Source: Pseudozyma flocculosa PF-1 (taxonomy: Eukaryota; Basidiomycota; Ustilaginomycetes; Ustilaginales; Ustilaginaceae). Taken from it: 64,000 nucleotides of DNA. Below are positions 1-12,973 of the stretch, in pieces. How positions within the stretch are numbered: position 1 is the first letter of the stretch; the number at the start of each line of letters is the position of its first letter. The notes below the pieces were generated by a model. The model did not search any database. It saw only the letters and a list, made by a program, of their open reading frames with translations, and was not told where the DNA came from. The position numbers and the translations under genes are program-made. The DNA lies in NCBI RefSeq assembly GCF_000417875.1, contig NW_006920870.1:116223-180222 (forward strand), given 5' to 3'.

Positions 1-569
1 AGGAGGGGTGAGATTGAGGGCGAGGGTGAGGGTGAGGATGGGGGTGAAGCTCAAGGGTCGGGTCGGGGCAGGTACAAGGCAGGACAGGAGACGACCGAGA
101 GGCAAGCAAGGGCTCGGGGCGTCGAAGAAAAGGTAGGTAGGTGGACGGGTCGGTGGGGCTGGGCGAGGGCGAGTGGGGCAGTGGCGCAGCGGGGTGATGG
201 ACCACTGTGATGGTGGTAGTAGTGCGTGCGAGCAGACGACGACGAGGCCCAGTTCCGGACTGGCCCAGCGTGGGCCGGCCATTTGCGGCGGGCAAAAATC
301 CGACCAAAAACCTTAACCTGGGCCTGAGCGCATCGGCCAGCTCCGAGGCTGGCCCCCCGGCCGTGATCCCGGCCTCCCAAAAGCTGTTGCTCCCCGATAC
401 GCGTTCAGCCATTCCTCACTCGTTCTGACTGGCTGACCTCTGCTCCATAGTGGTCTACAACATGCGATAGGCGCCATCCTTCGTGTGTGATGGCTGCGGC
501 TCGAGAGCAGCACCCGCGCCCATCTCTCGCTATCCCCTAAGAGGCCCCTTCCCCCCGCAACCTGGCCGT
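1..569. other. Gene-free 3' flank of the Lunapark gene
   Basis: No supportable gene. The first 60 bases are a purine-rich GAGGGTG tract on the plus strand. The rest is the downstream flank of the minus-strand Lunapark gene, whose stop codon is at 570-572. Short open frames here have no recognisable protein features. Confidence 0.6.
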
Positions 570-1374
570 TCAATCGTCGAGCTCCATGCCGTCGTCGGCC
601 TTGGCCGCGCCACGCCTCCTCGTCCTCAGCGATCGGGCCTCGCCCTTGCTCTTGGACGGCGTGTCGATGTTGGTGACGGGACCATCGTCGTCGTCTTCGT
701 CGTCTTCGCCGTCGCTGGCAGCGTCCAGCGGGTTGGCAGGCGGCGCCGCGTCGTCGTTGTCGTCGTCGTCGTTGACCTTCGCACCGCCCCTGTGGGCCTT
801 GCCTGGCGAGTCCGGTCCTGCCCCGGTCGCCGTGCTGCTCTCGGCCAGCGGGTGTCGCTGCGCCATCGCCGGCGACGAGGCTGGCCCCTGGGATCCGCCT
901 CCGTTGTTGATGATCCGCGACGAAAAGGGAGACGAGTGAGGGGCGCTCGAAGGCCTTCGGCTGTTGAACTGTCCGCAGTGCGGGCAGATGTACTCTGTTC
1001 GATCCATCCGTCGGCGCACGGCAGGGCAAGGCAAGGAGAGCGCTGTCAGACGCCGGCCAGCCCAGTCTGCGATCACCGGCGGAAGAGCCATTTCTACTCA
1101 CGGATCTCCTGGAACTCCTCCCTGAGTGCCAGTCCGTTGTGCATGTGGCAGCGAGAGCAGATCAGGGCGTACTTTTGCTCCGGACCGGCGCTGCTCGGAT
1201 CGGCGCCGAGCACCGCGTCCGCCACCTTGTCCATCCAGGTCCTCTGCATCGGCTGCGAGGGCGGGAGCGGCCTGGGCGGACCGAGCGCGCCCTGCTGTCG
1301 CATCGCCGCCATCTTCTGGGCCTGCATGCGAGCCTGCTCCGGCGTGAGTGGCGGTCCTGTCTGACGAGCGCCCA

Positions 1375-1417
<43 letters not shown>

Positions 1418-2203
1418 GATTGCAGGGGCAGCTCCAGGCGTTGCTGGCTTACGCTGCTGCCCCTGTGCTGGACTCGGCGAGGCCGCTGCCGCTGCCGCCT
1501 TGGGCCCGCGCGGCTGCGTCTCGTCGTACTTTTCGAGCAGCATGCGCAGGTGGTCGTATTTGGTCGCGCGCTTGATCTCGTCGATCTTGTCCCTCCGCTG
1601 ACGGCGCAGCTCGCCCAGGTGTTTCTCTAACCGTCCCGTGTCCAGGGAGGCAGTACGGTCGGGTCAGCGCTGCGGGCCCTTGCACCATCGAACCGGTCAG
1701 ATCGGCCCGCTGCTCACCTTCTGCGGCTCCCACGCGCCTGTACCAGAAGCGGACAATCTTGCGAGTGAAGATGATGCTGTGTGGCCGTGGCAGTCGCGAT
1801 GCAAGAGAGCGAAGGCATGGCTCAGTGCTGATCCACGGAGGCGGTCCGTTCGCGCCCGCCATTCCACTCACAGGATCGGGGACAGGACGACGGGCATCCA
1901 GACGAGGAACAGGTTGTAGCTACTGCCGCCCTCGTTGCCTGCATCCTCGAACTCGTTCCGGCTGAGGCTGAGCAGGCCAAAGAACCAGCAGGCGGCGGTG
2001 TAGAGGGCCCAGACGAGGAAGGCCTGGAGGGTGAGGGTGACGCTGGCGCGCCTCTCGCGCGTGCGGATCTGCGTCAGCCGGGACTGGACCTCGCTGATCT
2101 CCTTTGAGAGCGCAGAGAGGATCGTCTCGTAGTCGGTCTCCTGCTTGGCACCCCACCGCCAAGGCAGCAGCGAGCCCGAGACGAGCACGTTGAAGAGGCC
2201 CAT
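570..2203 (-). CDS. LNP1: Lunapark-family ER junction protein (Lnp1)
   Basis: Integral ER membrane protein of the Lunapark family, which stabilises three-way junctions of the tubular ER. Reconstructed exons on the minus strand are 2203-1872, 1776-1718, 1626-1102 and 994-570, giving 446 aa with every phase matching and GTGAGT or GTGAGC donors. The N-terminus starts MGLF, as in the family, followed by a coiled-coil stretch and two hydrophobic segments (residues about 50-75 and 95-112). A basic motif FWYRRV and a second helical region (EKHLGELRRQRRDKIDEIKR) follow. The diagnostic zinc ribbon has CSRC (last codons of exon 3) and CPHCGQFN (start of exon 4), so an intron splits it. Between them lie a 14-glutamine run and an Ala/Pro-rich linker; the C-terminus is acidic. 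The assignment rests on the TM pair plus C4 ribbon and is firm. The exact initiator is the only in-frame ATG before the first TM segment. Confidence 0.9.
1376..1417 (-). repeat. CAG/CAA repeat coding for a 14-residue polyglutamine
   Basis: Fourteen in-frame glutamine codons on the minus strand, all CAG except one CAA, inside exon 3 of the Lunapark gene. The repeat sits in the linker between the membrane domain and the zinc ribbon, so its length probably varies without harm. Confidence 0.9.
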
Positions 2204-3071
2204 CCTCGGTCGTGCAGCGCAAGTGGCGGCAGGAGCGCGGCTGCCAAGGTCGTCGCCTACAGGGAGGGTGAGAGAATAGCGCCGGGAGGCTCAGAAGCGA
2301 AGGGGCGGGTAAGGGTGCCCTTCGATCGGCCAGTACGATAGAGGTGATGGGTGGGCAGCGGGAGCGGTGGTGAGGCAGAAGGTGGGGGATAGAGGGCGAA
2401 GGCGAAGGAGGGTCTGAGAAGGGCACGGAAGGGTGCTGCTGCTTGGCCGGCCAGAAAAAGCCTGGCACGTACTGGGCCTGTGCGCGCCTGGCCTGCCGCG
2501 CTGGAGCCATCATCGCACCACCAGACACCCTGCCAGGCCTGGCCTGCCAACTCGCGGCGGCCCGTCCGCACTCACCCGCCGCTCTGCGCACCCCACACTT
2601 GCTGCACCATCCGTCCTCGTTTCCCTCACACATCCGCCACGACACGCCCTGACAGTCGGACAGATAGAAGGAGACGCGCCGGGTCGTGGAAGACGTGGAT
2701 CGGATTCAGAGTTCAGAGCCAGGCGCCGGGCTGCCTTCGCCGCCGATGGGTCGCGGTCGGACATCGAGACGAGGTGCAGGATTGGCCGCCACAGCACCTC
2801 TTTCGCGAGTGACGCTCCACGCGAGACTCCTCACCAACTCAAGAAGGAGGTGTCTCGGACCCAGAACGAGAAAGGCACACAAGAGCAGATTGATGGGGAA
2901 AAGAGGGACGGCCGGCGTGGGCCAAAGTAGGAATTACTTCGGGCTGTGGCGGCGGGAATCAAGAAGGGAAGGAGGCCGAGACGACGGAGACGAGAGAGAC
3001 ACGACGGAACGCGAGGGAGCGGGGCCTAGAAGTACAATGCATGGGTGGCAGGCAGGGAGGCCGAGGCCGCC
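2204..3071. other. Intergenic: Lunapark promoter and H3 3' flank
   Basis: Gene-free stretch between the Lunapark start codon (2203, minus) and the H3 stop codon (3072, minus). It must hold the Lunapark promoter. I see pyrimidine-rich minus-strand leader sequence near 2290-2420 but no clear TATA box and no supportable ORF. Confidence 0.6.
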
Positions 3072-4475
<1,404 letters not shown>

Positions 4476-4481
4476 TTTATA
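4476..4481 (-). promoter_or_regulatory. TATA box for the H3 gene
   Basis: Minus-strand CCTATAAAGC, a consensus TATAAA in otherwise very GC-rich DNA. It lies about 80 nt upstream of the inferred leader-intron donor, a sensible spacing for a short first exon. Function is inferred from sequence and position. Confidence 0.6.
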
Positions 4482-6849
4482 GGGGTCGCCCAGGTCGCGG
4501 ACGACGTTACGTTGTTTGCGACACCAGAGGGCTGGCCCCGTTGCGAGCAGAGTCGAGTCCGACTTTGTCAAGACCAAGACGACCAGGGAGGCGGCGCGGT
4601 GCGGGGCCTTGGTCGAGGGGAGTTGGCAGGCTAACTAGGGTACGGCGGTCAAAGGGGCGGCCCGGCCATGACAGCCGGGCCCAGCCTGTGGGTTGGCCGA
4701 GGTTGACGACGATGGGGCGGCGCTCGTGCTTGACCTCTGCTTGACACTGGCTGAGCCAGGTTCGAACCGGTCTGCCAGCACACAGGCCGGGATCCAGGCC
4801 AGATCGACACGCGCGAGGCAAGCAAGATGCTGCCGACCGACTCGAGTGCGCCCGGCAGGCCGGGCCTCGCAAGAAATCACGGGAGACTGACAAGGATCAG
4901 CGACTCGACTCGGGACGCGTTTGTGCGTGCTCTTCACCTGGCAGGCAGGCCTGGCCTCGCCTGAATTTCCCCGCGCCAGCCTCAGCCCATCGGCGCACCC
5001 ATGCCAACCGGCCGGCTGGACCCTGCCTGCAGGTCAGGTCGGGTGGCTGGGTCGGTCGGGCGGTCGCTCGGGGCGGGGCGGGCGCACGCGCGCTCAGCCT
5101 GCACCACTGGCAAGGGACGGCTTTGCTTGCTGGTCACCAGCCAGACTGACCATGCCTTTGACTCTCTGCTGCAGACACATCATCGGCGGTGTTGTGTGTG
5201 TCTGGTGCCATGAGAGCTGATTGGAAACATCTCGAAGTGAGAAGGCTTTGGCAGTGATGGGGCAGACCTGCACCAAGGGGCAGAGAGTGGTGGCCAAAGG
5301 GCTGATGGTGATGGGCCATGCCGAGCGCTGGAAAAAGGGCTAAGGAAAATCCGATGAAAATGGGGCCGGGAGTGCGCGCTGGTGCATCCACGCCTGTCCG
5401 CTCTGGACGACACCGATGCCTCGACGACGCCGGTTCATCCGAGACGAGGCCGGCGATCGTCGTGCTTGCTGCGCTGCTCGACAGCGTCGCTGGGGCCGGG
5501 CATTGACGGCGCAGTCTGGCCGCCCAAACTCGAGCACCAGGAAGCGGTCCCTGGGCTAGACTGCTTCGAGGCGCAGTGGCGGGTCAGTACGGGCAGGTCG
5601 GGCGTCGACGAAGTAGCAACAGCAGCAGCAAGCGTCGTGCACATGCGAGGATGGCCAGCGAGTGCGCGCGGACCGATTGTGGCAGGAGGCCATCGACTGC
5701 AGCGCCAACTCTTGTGGTGATTGATACGGACAGCATGGCAGAGCAAGGCGGGGGGTTACCCTTGTCGACTGCGAGACGACGACGACGGCGACGGGGCGAG
5801 GGAGGGCCTGCTTGGATGTTGATGGAGGCTCGGCCTTCGGCGATTCCGCCCGCCGGGTTGGGAGGTCGGTTTGTATTGCGAGCGGGCCGACGACTACAAG
5901 ACATGCGTCAGGTGAGGGCGGGTTTGTATTGCACGATGGCCAAGGGGGGCGGGCAGAGTGTGGTCAGCAGAGCGGGCTCGAGCTTGCAAGGCCGACGCGC
6001 GGGCGTCTGATTCTGATTTCTCGATCTGCGCTGCGTGGGGCTTCGGGCTGGCAGCTTGGCTTGTTTTCCCGCCCGTGGGCCTGATGGGGGGGGGAGGTTG
6101 CTCCACCTTTGGCCGCCGCACCTCGTTGCTTGCACCTCCATCTCGTCCGCATCCATCGCCATCCTCATCACCGCCGCTCCGGCTTGGGCCAATCATCCAC
6201 CATCCATCCATACGCCCCTCTTTCAACGCCTCGCTCCGCCTCTCCTGCGACGCAACGCACACATCGACCCTCTGAGCCCCTCTAGCTCGAGGCACTGCTG
6301 CAACCTCGACGACGACAGCCACGCTGGCCCTCGCCGATCCCGGCGCTACCTCTTGCGCCTTCTACCGCACCTGCGTCGACGGGCCACTACTGAAGCCTAA
6401 GCCTCCGCCTCGTACCGTCGTGCAGCCGCTCGACCGCTGCCAGTAGCCGCACTCCGCATCCTTGCGGACGAGGTCAGGTGCTGCTTGGACATCCAGCCCA
6501 CCATCTCCCAACTACCATCACACGCATACCTCAGCTGCTCCATCATCATCGCACTAGCAAGCCATTCCCTTCTCATCCCGCCACCACCCAGACGATTGCT
6601 CCTCTCTCCGCAGAATCGAGCCCACACCGCGCCGAGCAGTGCGCCAGCCCAACATCCTCTGCTTCAACCGCTCGTATCGGCCCCTCGTACGCTTGTACTC
6701 AGAGATACGACCTCAGCCTCGTCGGACTCTCCCATCCCTGCCACCGCCATCATCGCACCCCACTGCAACGGCCCCTCCACCGCCTAGGCTGCAACAGCGC
6801 GGCGGCAGTGTATCCGCTGCCATCGAGCGGGCGGCCCGCGGCTGCGACC
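4482..6849. other. Intergenic: divergent H3 / CDH1 promoters
   Basis: About 2.4 kb without a supportable gene. The left part flanks the H3 TATA box. The right part, roughly 6120-6840, turns strongly pyrimidine-rich on the plus strand with many CATC and CCAC triplets, typical of a fungal 5' leader, and runs into the CDH1 start codon. Scattered open frames are short and compositionally biased. Confidence 0.6.
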
Positions 6850-9041
6850 ATGTACAACACCGAATTCGGGCGGCGCCTCCGCAGCCAGTCATCCGGCGGC
6901 TCCTCGCCGTCATCCTCCAGAAACCACTCCCGCTCCGATCTCTTGGCCGGCGGCAGCACCACCGACCGCCTCCTCGGCTTCGGCGCAGCCTCGTCGCCGT
7001 CGGGCCACGCATCACCCGCGCACGGATCCCCGACCTCACACCGCGAGCGGATACGTGGCGGCGCTGCCGTCCACCGATCCTCGAGCTCGAATAGCCTGTC
7101 CTCAGTTCACAATGCCAAGCCCGGGGAGTCGTCGAGGCAAGGCTCGCTGTCGGCTGGAAGCTCGAAGCCGGTCTCGCCCTCAAAGAGTCGGCAGGCGGCC
7201 AGCAGCTACGTCGACCGGTGCGTGGCAGACGACGCCGGCAGGGCGGTCAAAGCACAGACCCCCTATTTCCCCTAAAGCTGACCCCGCCGACACGGTGCTT
7301 GGGCCCATCACTTGCCGTTCCCCCCGCCCTGACCCTGCAGATTCATCCCACAACGTGACGGTACCGACATGCAGTCGGCATATCAGCTGATCGCCGACGA
7401 GCCCTCGACACCGAGCCGGCACAAGCGCAAGGTCGTCGCCGACACCGATGCACAGAAAGGTGAGGCGTGCGCGGCAGGGACAGTCTTTCCGGCAGTGTCA
7501 ACGTGCAGGCTGCTGATCTAGCTCCACGCCCCTCCTCTGTTTCGCCCCTCTGCCGCTCACCAGAGGAAGCCAATCAGGCATATTCGACGCTGCTGAGCTC
7601 GGAGCTGTTCGGGACCAATGTCGGGCCAGGCACGTCGCCAACGCGAGGGTCCAGAGGCAACGGGATAGCGGCGGCAGCGTCCAGCTCGTCGTCTTCGGTG
7701 CACACGAGCGGCGGCTCGTCGACGACGAGGTACTCGAGCCAGACCGGCGGCCTGATCTCGCCGGCCACGCCGACAAAAAAGAACCTCTTCACCTACGGCA
7801 GCCCGTCGCGGTCCAAGACGCCCGGGCGCAGCGGGTCGGGCATCGGGCGGGTGGCCGACTTTGGCATCGCCGACGACGAGCTCGGCGGGTCGAGCGGCGG
7901 GCGGACTGGCCGAGGGCTGTTTGGCGGGCTGGTTGGGGGCGGGTCCGGCGGCGAGACGCTCGACTCCCCCGTGCACAAGGCGTACAGCCTGAGCCCGGTC
8001 AAGCTCGAGAGCCAGCGGATGCTGCTGAGCCCGCGCAAGCCGGCGCGGGTGCTCAACAAGGTGCCGTACAAGGTGCTCGACGCGCCCGAGCTGGCCGACG
8101 ACTTCTACCTCAACCTCGTCGACTGGTCGAGCAGGAACGTGCTGGGCGTGGGGCTGGGCACGTGCGTCTACCTGTGGTCGGCCGAGACGTCGTCGGTGAC
8201 GAAGCTGTGCGACCTCAAGGACCAGGGCGACGTCGTGACGGGCATCAACTGGGCGTCCAAGGGCAACCACATGGCCGTCGGCACGCACAAGGGCCTGGTG
8301 CAGATCTGGGACGTCGAGAAGCAGAAGCTGGTGCGGACGATGAAGGGCCACAGCCAGCGGGTGGGCAGCCTGGCGTGGAACGAGTTTGTCCTGTCGTCGG
8401 GCTCGCGCGACCGCAACATCTACCACCGCGACGTGCGGGCGCCGGACCAGTACATCCGCGAGCTCAAGGCGCACCGGCAGGAGGTGTGCGGCCTCAAGTG
8501 GAACGTCGACACCAACCAGCTGGCCAGCGGCGGCAACGACAACCGGCTGATGGTGTGGGAGGGCTTGAGCGAGGCGCCCCTGTACCGGTTCACGGAGCAC
8601 ACGGCGGCGGTCAAGGCGATTGCGTGGAACCCGCACCAGCAGGGCATCCTCGCTTCCGGAGGCGGCACCGTCGACATGAAGATCCGCTTCTGGAACACGA
8701 TGACGGGGACGATGCTCAACGAGGTCGACACGGGCAGCCAGGTGTGCAACCTGGTGTGGAGCAAGACGTCCAACGAGCTGGTCAGCACGCACGGCTACTC
8801 GAGCGGCACGGTGCAGAACCAGATCCAGGTGTGGCGCTACCCGACGATGCAGCAGATTGCCACGCTGACGGGCCACACGATGAGGGTGCTCTACCTCTCG
8901 ATGAACCCGCAGGGCGACACGATTGTCACGGGCGCCGGCGACGAGACGCTGCGCTTCTGGGACCTCAACACGTCGTCAAAGGGCCAGCTCGACAAGCGGC
9001 GCGAGAACAACGCCTTTAATCCGTTTGCCAAGCTGCGCTGA
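6850..9041 (+). CDS. CDH1: APC/C activator Cdh1 (fizzy-related, WD40)
   Basis: Substrate-recruiting coactivator of the anaphase-promoting complex in G1 and at mitotic exit. Exons 6850-7217, 7341-7459 and 7564-9041 join in phase to 654 aa. The C-box is DRFIPQR (residues 122-128), formed across the first splice junction. The Ser-rich N-terminus carries many SP/TP sites, consistent with CDK inhibition known for the family. A conserved block (LFTYGSPSRSKTP, then AYSLSPVK, then LSPRKPARVLNKVPYKVLDA) is characteristic of Cdh1 rather than Cdc20. Seven WD40 blades occupy roughly residues 350-635, with signature pieces GLGTCVYLWS, VGTHKGLVQIWD, SSGSRDRNI, ASGGNDNRL and VTGAGDETLRFWD. The C-terminus is NPFAKLR, so the usual Ile-Arg APC-binding tail is Leu-Arg here. 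Single copy in the window; identification firm. Confidence 0.95.
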
Positions 9042-10615
9042 GCGGGCGCCGCGCGGGTCATTAAACCTGCTCCGCTCGTCCGTTGCGCCGACACCAACGC
9101 CTTTCGCTGCGATACTCGAGCGCCGCTGTCGCGCGAACCGGAGCGCCACGCCGATCCCGGCCGCCGTCGTGCTACCTTACCTTACTTCTACCGACGACCG
9201 TGCCGCTTACCCAGCCTGTTCCATCCGCGTTCGACCCAAGGCACCGTCCCCTTTCGAGCCCCGTCGGTGCCTCGTCGCTTCCTATCTCTTCTTTTGACTT
9301 CTGTAGCCCATCCATCGTGAGCCTTTGCGTGTTTTTGTCGTCGTCGTTTGCCGCGCGCATCCACCCATCTGTATTCTAGCTAGACCCCCCAGAAACCACT
9401 TACGTCGTATCCGTTTCGTCGGTTCCCCTCTAGCCGCAGTGCGGGGCCATGGAGTGGGAAGACACAAGCGGGAGGGGCATCGCTGCGAGTGAGGGAGCGA
9501 GGCCGGGCTGGACGTGTTTGGTGGCTCGAGATCGCGTCGATCCAGGCGAGCACTTTGCGCGTCGAATTCTCCGAGCGTGCGTGGCTAGCCTGCCTGGCCT
9601 GGCGCGGCCGGATCTGGGCTGGGCTGCACACGCACGCACGCGCACATACGTGCATCGAGTTGGCCAAGGGCGCGTGCCTTGCTCGGATGCAGGAGCCATG
9701 ACGTAGGGACCAAGGGCCCGGCCATATGCATGTCAAGCAGCCAGCTTGCTTGCAAACACGCGCACCCATCCGTCGACCGGTCTGGCCCAGAGGCCTGCCT
9801 CAGTCGAGTCCAGCGATGCCATCTTGCGGCACGCTAGGTAGCACACACACGTTCTTGGCCGGCAAGCCTCTCGCTCTGGACATGCACCTCGACGAGGCCA
9901 GGCCAGGCCAGGCAGACTCAGGCAAGGGAGGTTTGCCAGCTGCGCACGCATCATGGAGGGCTCGACAGGCAGGCTAGGCCAGGCAGGGTCCTCTCCGGCG
10001 GCCTATCTTGCTTGGTCGCTCGACCTAGCTGCTGCCTGCTGCCTAGAATAGCCTGCTCGTGAACGAGGGTCCCCCTCGGTTGGCAAACAGCGTAGCCAGC
10101 TGCAGACGGCAGCGGGCATGCCTCCCTTTGCGCCGAACGGTCTGGATATCCGCAACAGGCAGGAAGCAATCGACAGACGGACCGACTGACACGGCGACGA
10201 GCGAACAGCTGGCATGCTACAGGCCTGGTATAACGACAGGCCAGAGTAGTCGGGGCGTGCAGGGCTCGTTGGTGGCCCTGGACGCGAAGCCTTCCGTGAC
10301 GGTCGTTTGCCCTGCGGCCGAAGACGAGGGCTTGGCGTCAGCTGTCGTCCAGTCCAGCTGGACAGCATCTTGACGAGCGGCCTCCTTCTTTGCCCTCCCT
10401 CGCTCGTCGTCTTGGTCACCTTCCCTTCTCTCACCATCCTCGGCGCCATACCGCCTTTCCCCTCTCTCCGTCCAAGAGGTCGTGTGCGACCGCTGCCATA
10501 GCCCACAAGACTCCCTCGCGTCCATCGAGCTGGCTACGCAGGCCTCGCTCCACAACGACAACCGCATACAACCCGACCCCACCCCCCTCACCTACCCCCG
10601 TAGACGTCCCCGACC
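9042..10615. other. Intergenic between CDH1 and the HPP gene
   Basis: About 1.6 kb with no supportable gene. 9042-9400 is CDH1 3' flank. 9590-10000 is dense in GCCTGGCC and CAGGCCAGG words, for example four copies of CCAGG around 9897-9920. 10380-10615 is pyrimidine-rich leader sequence in front of the HPP start codon. Confidence 0.6.
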
Positions 10616-12673
10616 ATGGCATCGACAGGGCAAGGCGGGGTCGACCAACCCGCCCGCATCTCCGAGGCCGGCGAGAGGTCGACCAAGGTCGAGGGACGCT
10701 TCATCGAAAACCTCTCGACCGACGTATCGCGCGCCTCGGCCGACGACTCGGACGGCAGTTACGAAATGGTCGACGCCGCCGACGCCGTCCCGCCGCCCAG
10801 GAGATCCGGGTCGCGAGGCAAGATGGCCGGGGTACCGCCCTCGACTCGCAAGAGGAACGCCGCGGCGACGACGACGGCGACGGCCAGGAAGAGCGCAGAG
10901 CTGCTCAAGGTGCCCACCGACGATCGCCGCCATGGACCGATGTCGGACCGCGGTGGACGGGATCTGTTCGCTGGGGATCCCGAAAAGGCGCCGCAGAAGA
11001 GCGCCTTTGACGCCGACGCCGATGACCTCGACCCGGGCGACGGCAACCACGACGACGACGACGGCGAGGAGCTGCATCCGCTGCTGGCCAGAATCTACCC
11101 GCTGAGCCACTTTATCGGCTTCCGACCGCGCTCCTACTCGCACTGGCCGGACGGCTTCCGCTTCGACGCGGGCCATCGGCGCTTCAACCGCTTCCACTAT
11201 ACCGCCGGGCGCATCCTCAGCTTTGGGCTGCCGCCGCTCGGCCACACGGGCAACGCCGACCACTACCGCGACGCATCGACGGGCCGCCTCAACCTGGCGC
11301 GCATGTACACCGAGGGCATGCTGGCCAAGCTCATCGAGGCGCTCCACTCGGTCGTGGCCGTGTGGACCCTCATGGTGCTGCTGGCCTTTATGAGCCGCGG
11401 GCCCCTCCTGCGCGCCCACGACGCGCCCCTCATTCTCGCCCCCTTTGGCGCCGAGGCCGTCATCACCTTTGTCGCCTACCGCGTCGAGCTGGCCCAGCCC
11501 AAAAACATCCTCTTTGGCAACGCCGTCGCCGCCGTGCTCAGCGTCGCCCTGACAAAGGCCTTTGACCGCCTCCGCTTTAACCCGGGCGACGTCTACGGCG
11601 AGGCGTGGATCGCCGCCGCCACCATCCCCGCCGCCGTCGTCTTTGTCATGGTGCTCCTCGGCATCACCCACCCGCCCGGCGGCGCACTGGCCGTCCTCGT
11701 GACGACGGTGCCGTCCATCTACGACCTCGACTGGTACCTCGTCCCCGTCGTCGTCTTTAGCACCCTCATCGTCCTCGGCTGGGCCCTCATCATCAACAAC
11801 CTCGGCGCCAGGCGATACCCGGGCAACTTTTTCTACCACCAGGCCTTTCGCCAGCCCCCCATGCTCGGTCCAGAGGGCTTCAGGTACCACGATGCGCCGT
11901 ATGCGCCCAGAAGGAGGGGGAGGGGGGCGACGAAGAAGGCATCGCATTCGGGCGGTGCGGAAAAGAGCGCCTTTCCGCTATCCGGCAGGGCAACCAGGGC
12001 GACGGCGGCGGCGGCGGCGGGGGATGCCGGCAAGGTGCGCTCCCGGCCGAGCATCTCGAGCCCCATGCCCACCGAGACGGGCAGGGTCACGCCGAGCGGC
12101 TGGCCAGAGACGCAACGCACCGCCCCTGCCCCGCCGCCACCAAGCGCGGCACCGCCGTCGCAAGCAGCGGCAGCCACATCCGTCCCTGCGCCCGTCGAGT
12201 CGTCGTCGTCGTCGTCGCAGCCGGCCCAAGAGAAGCCGGTACCCGTCGTCGCTGCCGTCGCTGCGAATAGCGAGGCGACCCAAGCGCCCGCAGCCTCAGC
12301 CTCAGCCTCGGAACCCTCGACCGCCTTCGTATCCCCCTCTGCCGAAACGTCGCAGCAGACGGTCCAAACGGACGCGAGAAAGACCGACGCGGACCCGAAA
12401 CCTGTCCAACCCACAGCAGTCGTCGAAGATGCTGCCGCGACGACGGAGACGACGACGACGACGACCGAGGCGGCGCCTTCTTCGGACCCGTCCCCTCAGG
12501 CGGTAGGAGCCGCCGAGTCTCTGGCGAGGAACGCGTCAATGGCGAGCGGGACCAGCAGCCGCGGCGGGAGGAGGGGCAAGCGGACGGTCCAGGTGCACTA
12601 CAACCAGCCGCGCGTCGGGAGCGGCAAGGGCGGCGCCGAGGCGTCGTCGCTCCCCGCCGTGCAGTGGCGATAG
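10616..12673 (+). CDS. HPP-family integral membrane protein
   Basis: Single-exon gene, 685 aa, of the HPP family (Pfam HPP). The family is named for the His-Pro-Pro motif, seen here as ITHPPGGALAVL (about residue 350). An acidic cytosolic N-terminus of about 150 residues precedes the membrane core. The core begins with HPLLARIYPLSHFIGFRP, a conserved fungal lead-in. About five or six hydrophobic segments lie between residues 235 and 400, including the conserved GAEAVITFV and QPKNILFGNAVAAV. Plant and cyanobacterial relatives have been linked to nitrite transport; the substrate in fungi is unknown to me and I do not assign one. The last 250 residues or so are low-complexity Ala/Thr/Ser/Pro and look disordered. 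The 3' end converges on FIS1. Confidence 0.85.
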   Translation: MASTGQGGVDQPARISEAGERSTKVEGRFIENLSTDVSRASADDSDGSYEMVDAADAVPPPRRSGSRGKMAGVPPSTRKRNAAATTTATARKSAELLKVPTDDRRHGPMSDRGGRDLFAGDPEKAPQKSAFDADADDLDPGDGNHDDDDGEELHPLLARIYPLSHFIGFRPRSYSHWPDGFRFDAGHRRFNRFHYTAGRILSFGLPPLGHTGNADHYRDASTGRLNLARMYTEGMLAKLIEALHSVVAVWTLMVLLAFMSRGPLLRAHDAPLILAPFGAEAVITFVAYRVELAQPKNILFGNAVAAVLSVALTKAFDRLRFNPGDVYGEAWIAAATIPAAVVFVMVLLGITHPPGGALAVLVTTVPSIYDLDWYLVPVVVFSTLIVLGWALIINNLGARRYPGNFFYHQAFRQPPMLGPEGFRYHDAPYAPRRRGRGATKKASHSGGAEKSAFPLSGRATRATAAAAAGDAGKVRSRPSISSPMPTETGRVTPSGWPETQRTAPAPPPPSAAPPSQAAAATSVPAPVESSSSSSQPAQEKPVPVVAAVAANSEATQAPAASASASEPSTAFVSPSAETSQQTVQTDARKTDADPKPVQPTAVVEDAAATTETTTTTTEAAPSSDPSPQAVGAAESLARNASMASGTSSRGGRRGKRTVQVHYNQPRVGSGKGGAEASSLPAVQWR

Positions 12674-12973
12674 ACCGGCCCGGCCCGGAGCGGGGATTAG
12701 ACAAGACGTGTTGTATCGCGGCATTGCCGCGGCTTAGACTCGACTGCTGTGGCGATACCATCCAGACCTCGAGACGATCCGACGGCGGCGAGCCAGAACC
12801 GGCGCACCTCGGCGCGTTTGTGCCGCGCGCATCGAAGCGGCCGAGGTCGGTGTGTTGGTGCCTCGCAAAGCGCGGGCAAAAGAGGCAGTGAAAGGGGGCG
12901 ACGGCGACGTATAGATACAGGAGAAAAGAGGGAGCCGGGGACGAGGTGGGGTTGCGACGGCGCGGCGAGGCAT
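12674..12973. other. Short convergent 3' intergenic (HPP / FIS1)
   Basis: Three hundred bases between the stop codon of the plus-strand HPP gene and that of the minus-strand FIS1 gene. No gene or strong secondary-structure signal is evident; it should contain both 3' UTRs. Confidence 0.6.

Noticed and set aside
4755..4772. tRNA B-box-like GGTTCGAACC
   Set aside because: It is a palindrome with no flanking T stem, acceptor stem or anticodon arm on either strand.
7557..8876. 439-codon minus-strand open frame
   Set aside because: Antisense shadow of the Cdh1 WD40 domain; no independent start context or protein features.
10592..11947. 451-codon minus-strand open frame
   Set aside because: Antisense of the HPP gene core, whose TM segments and HPP motif are convincing in the plus strand.
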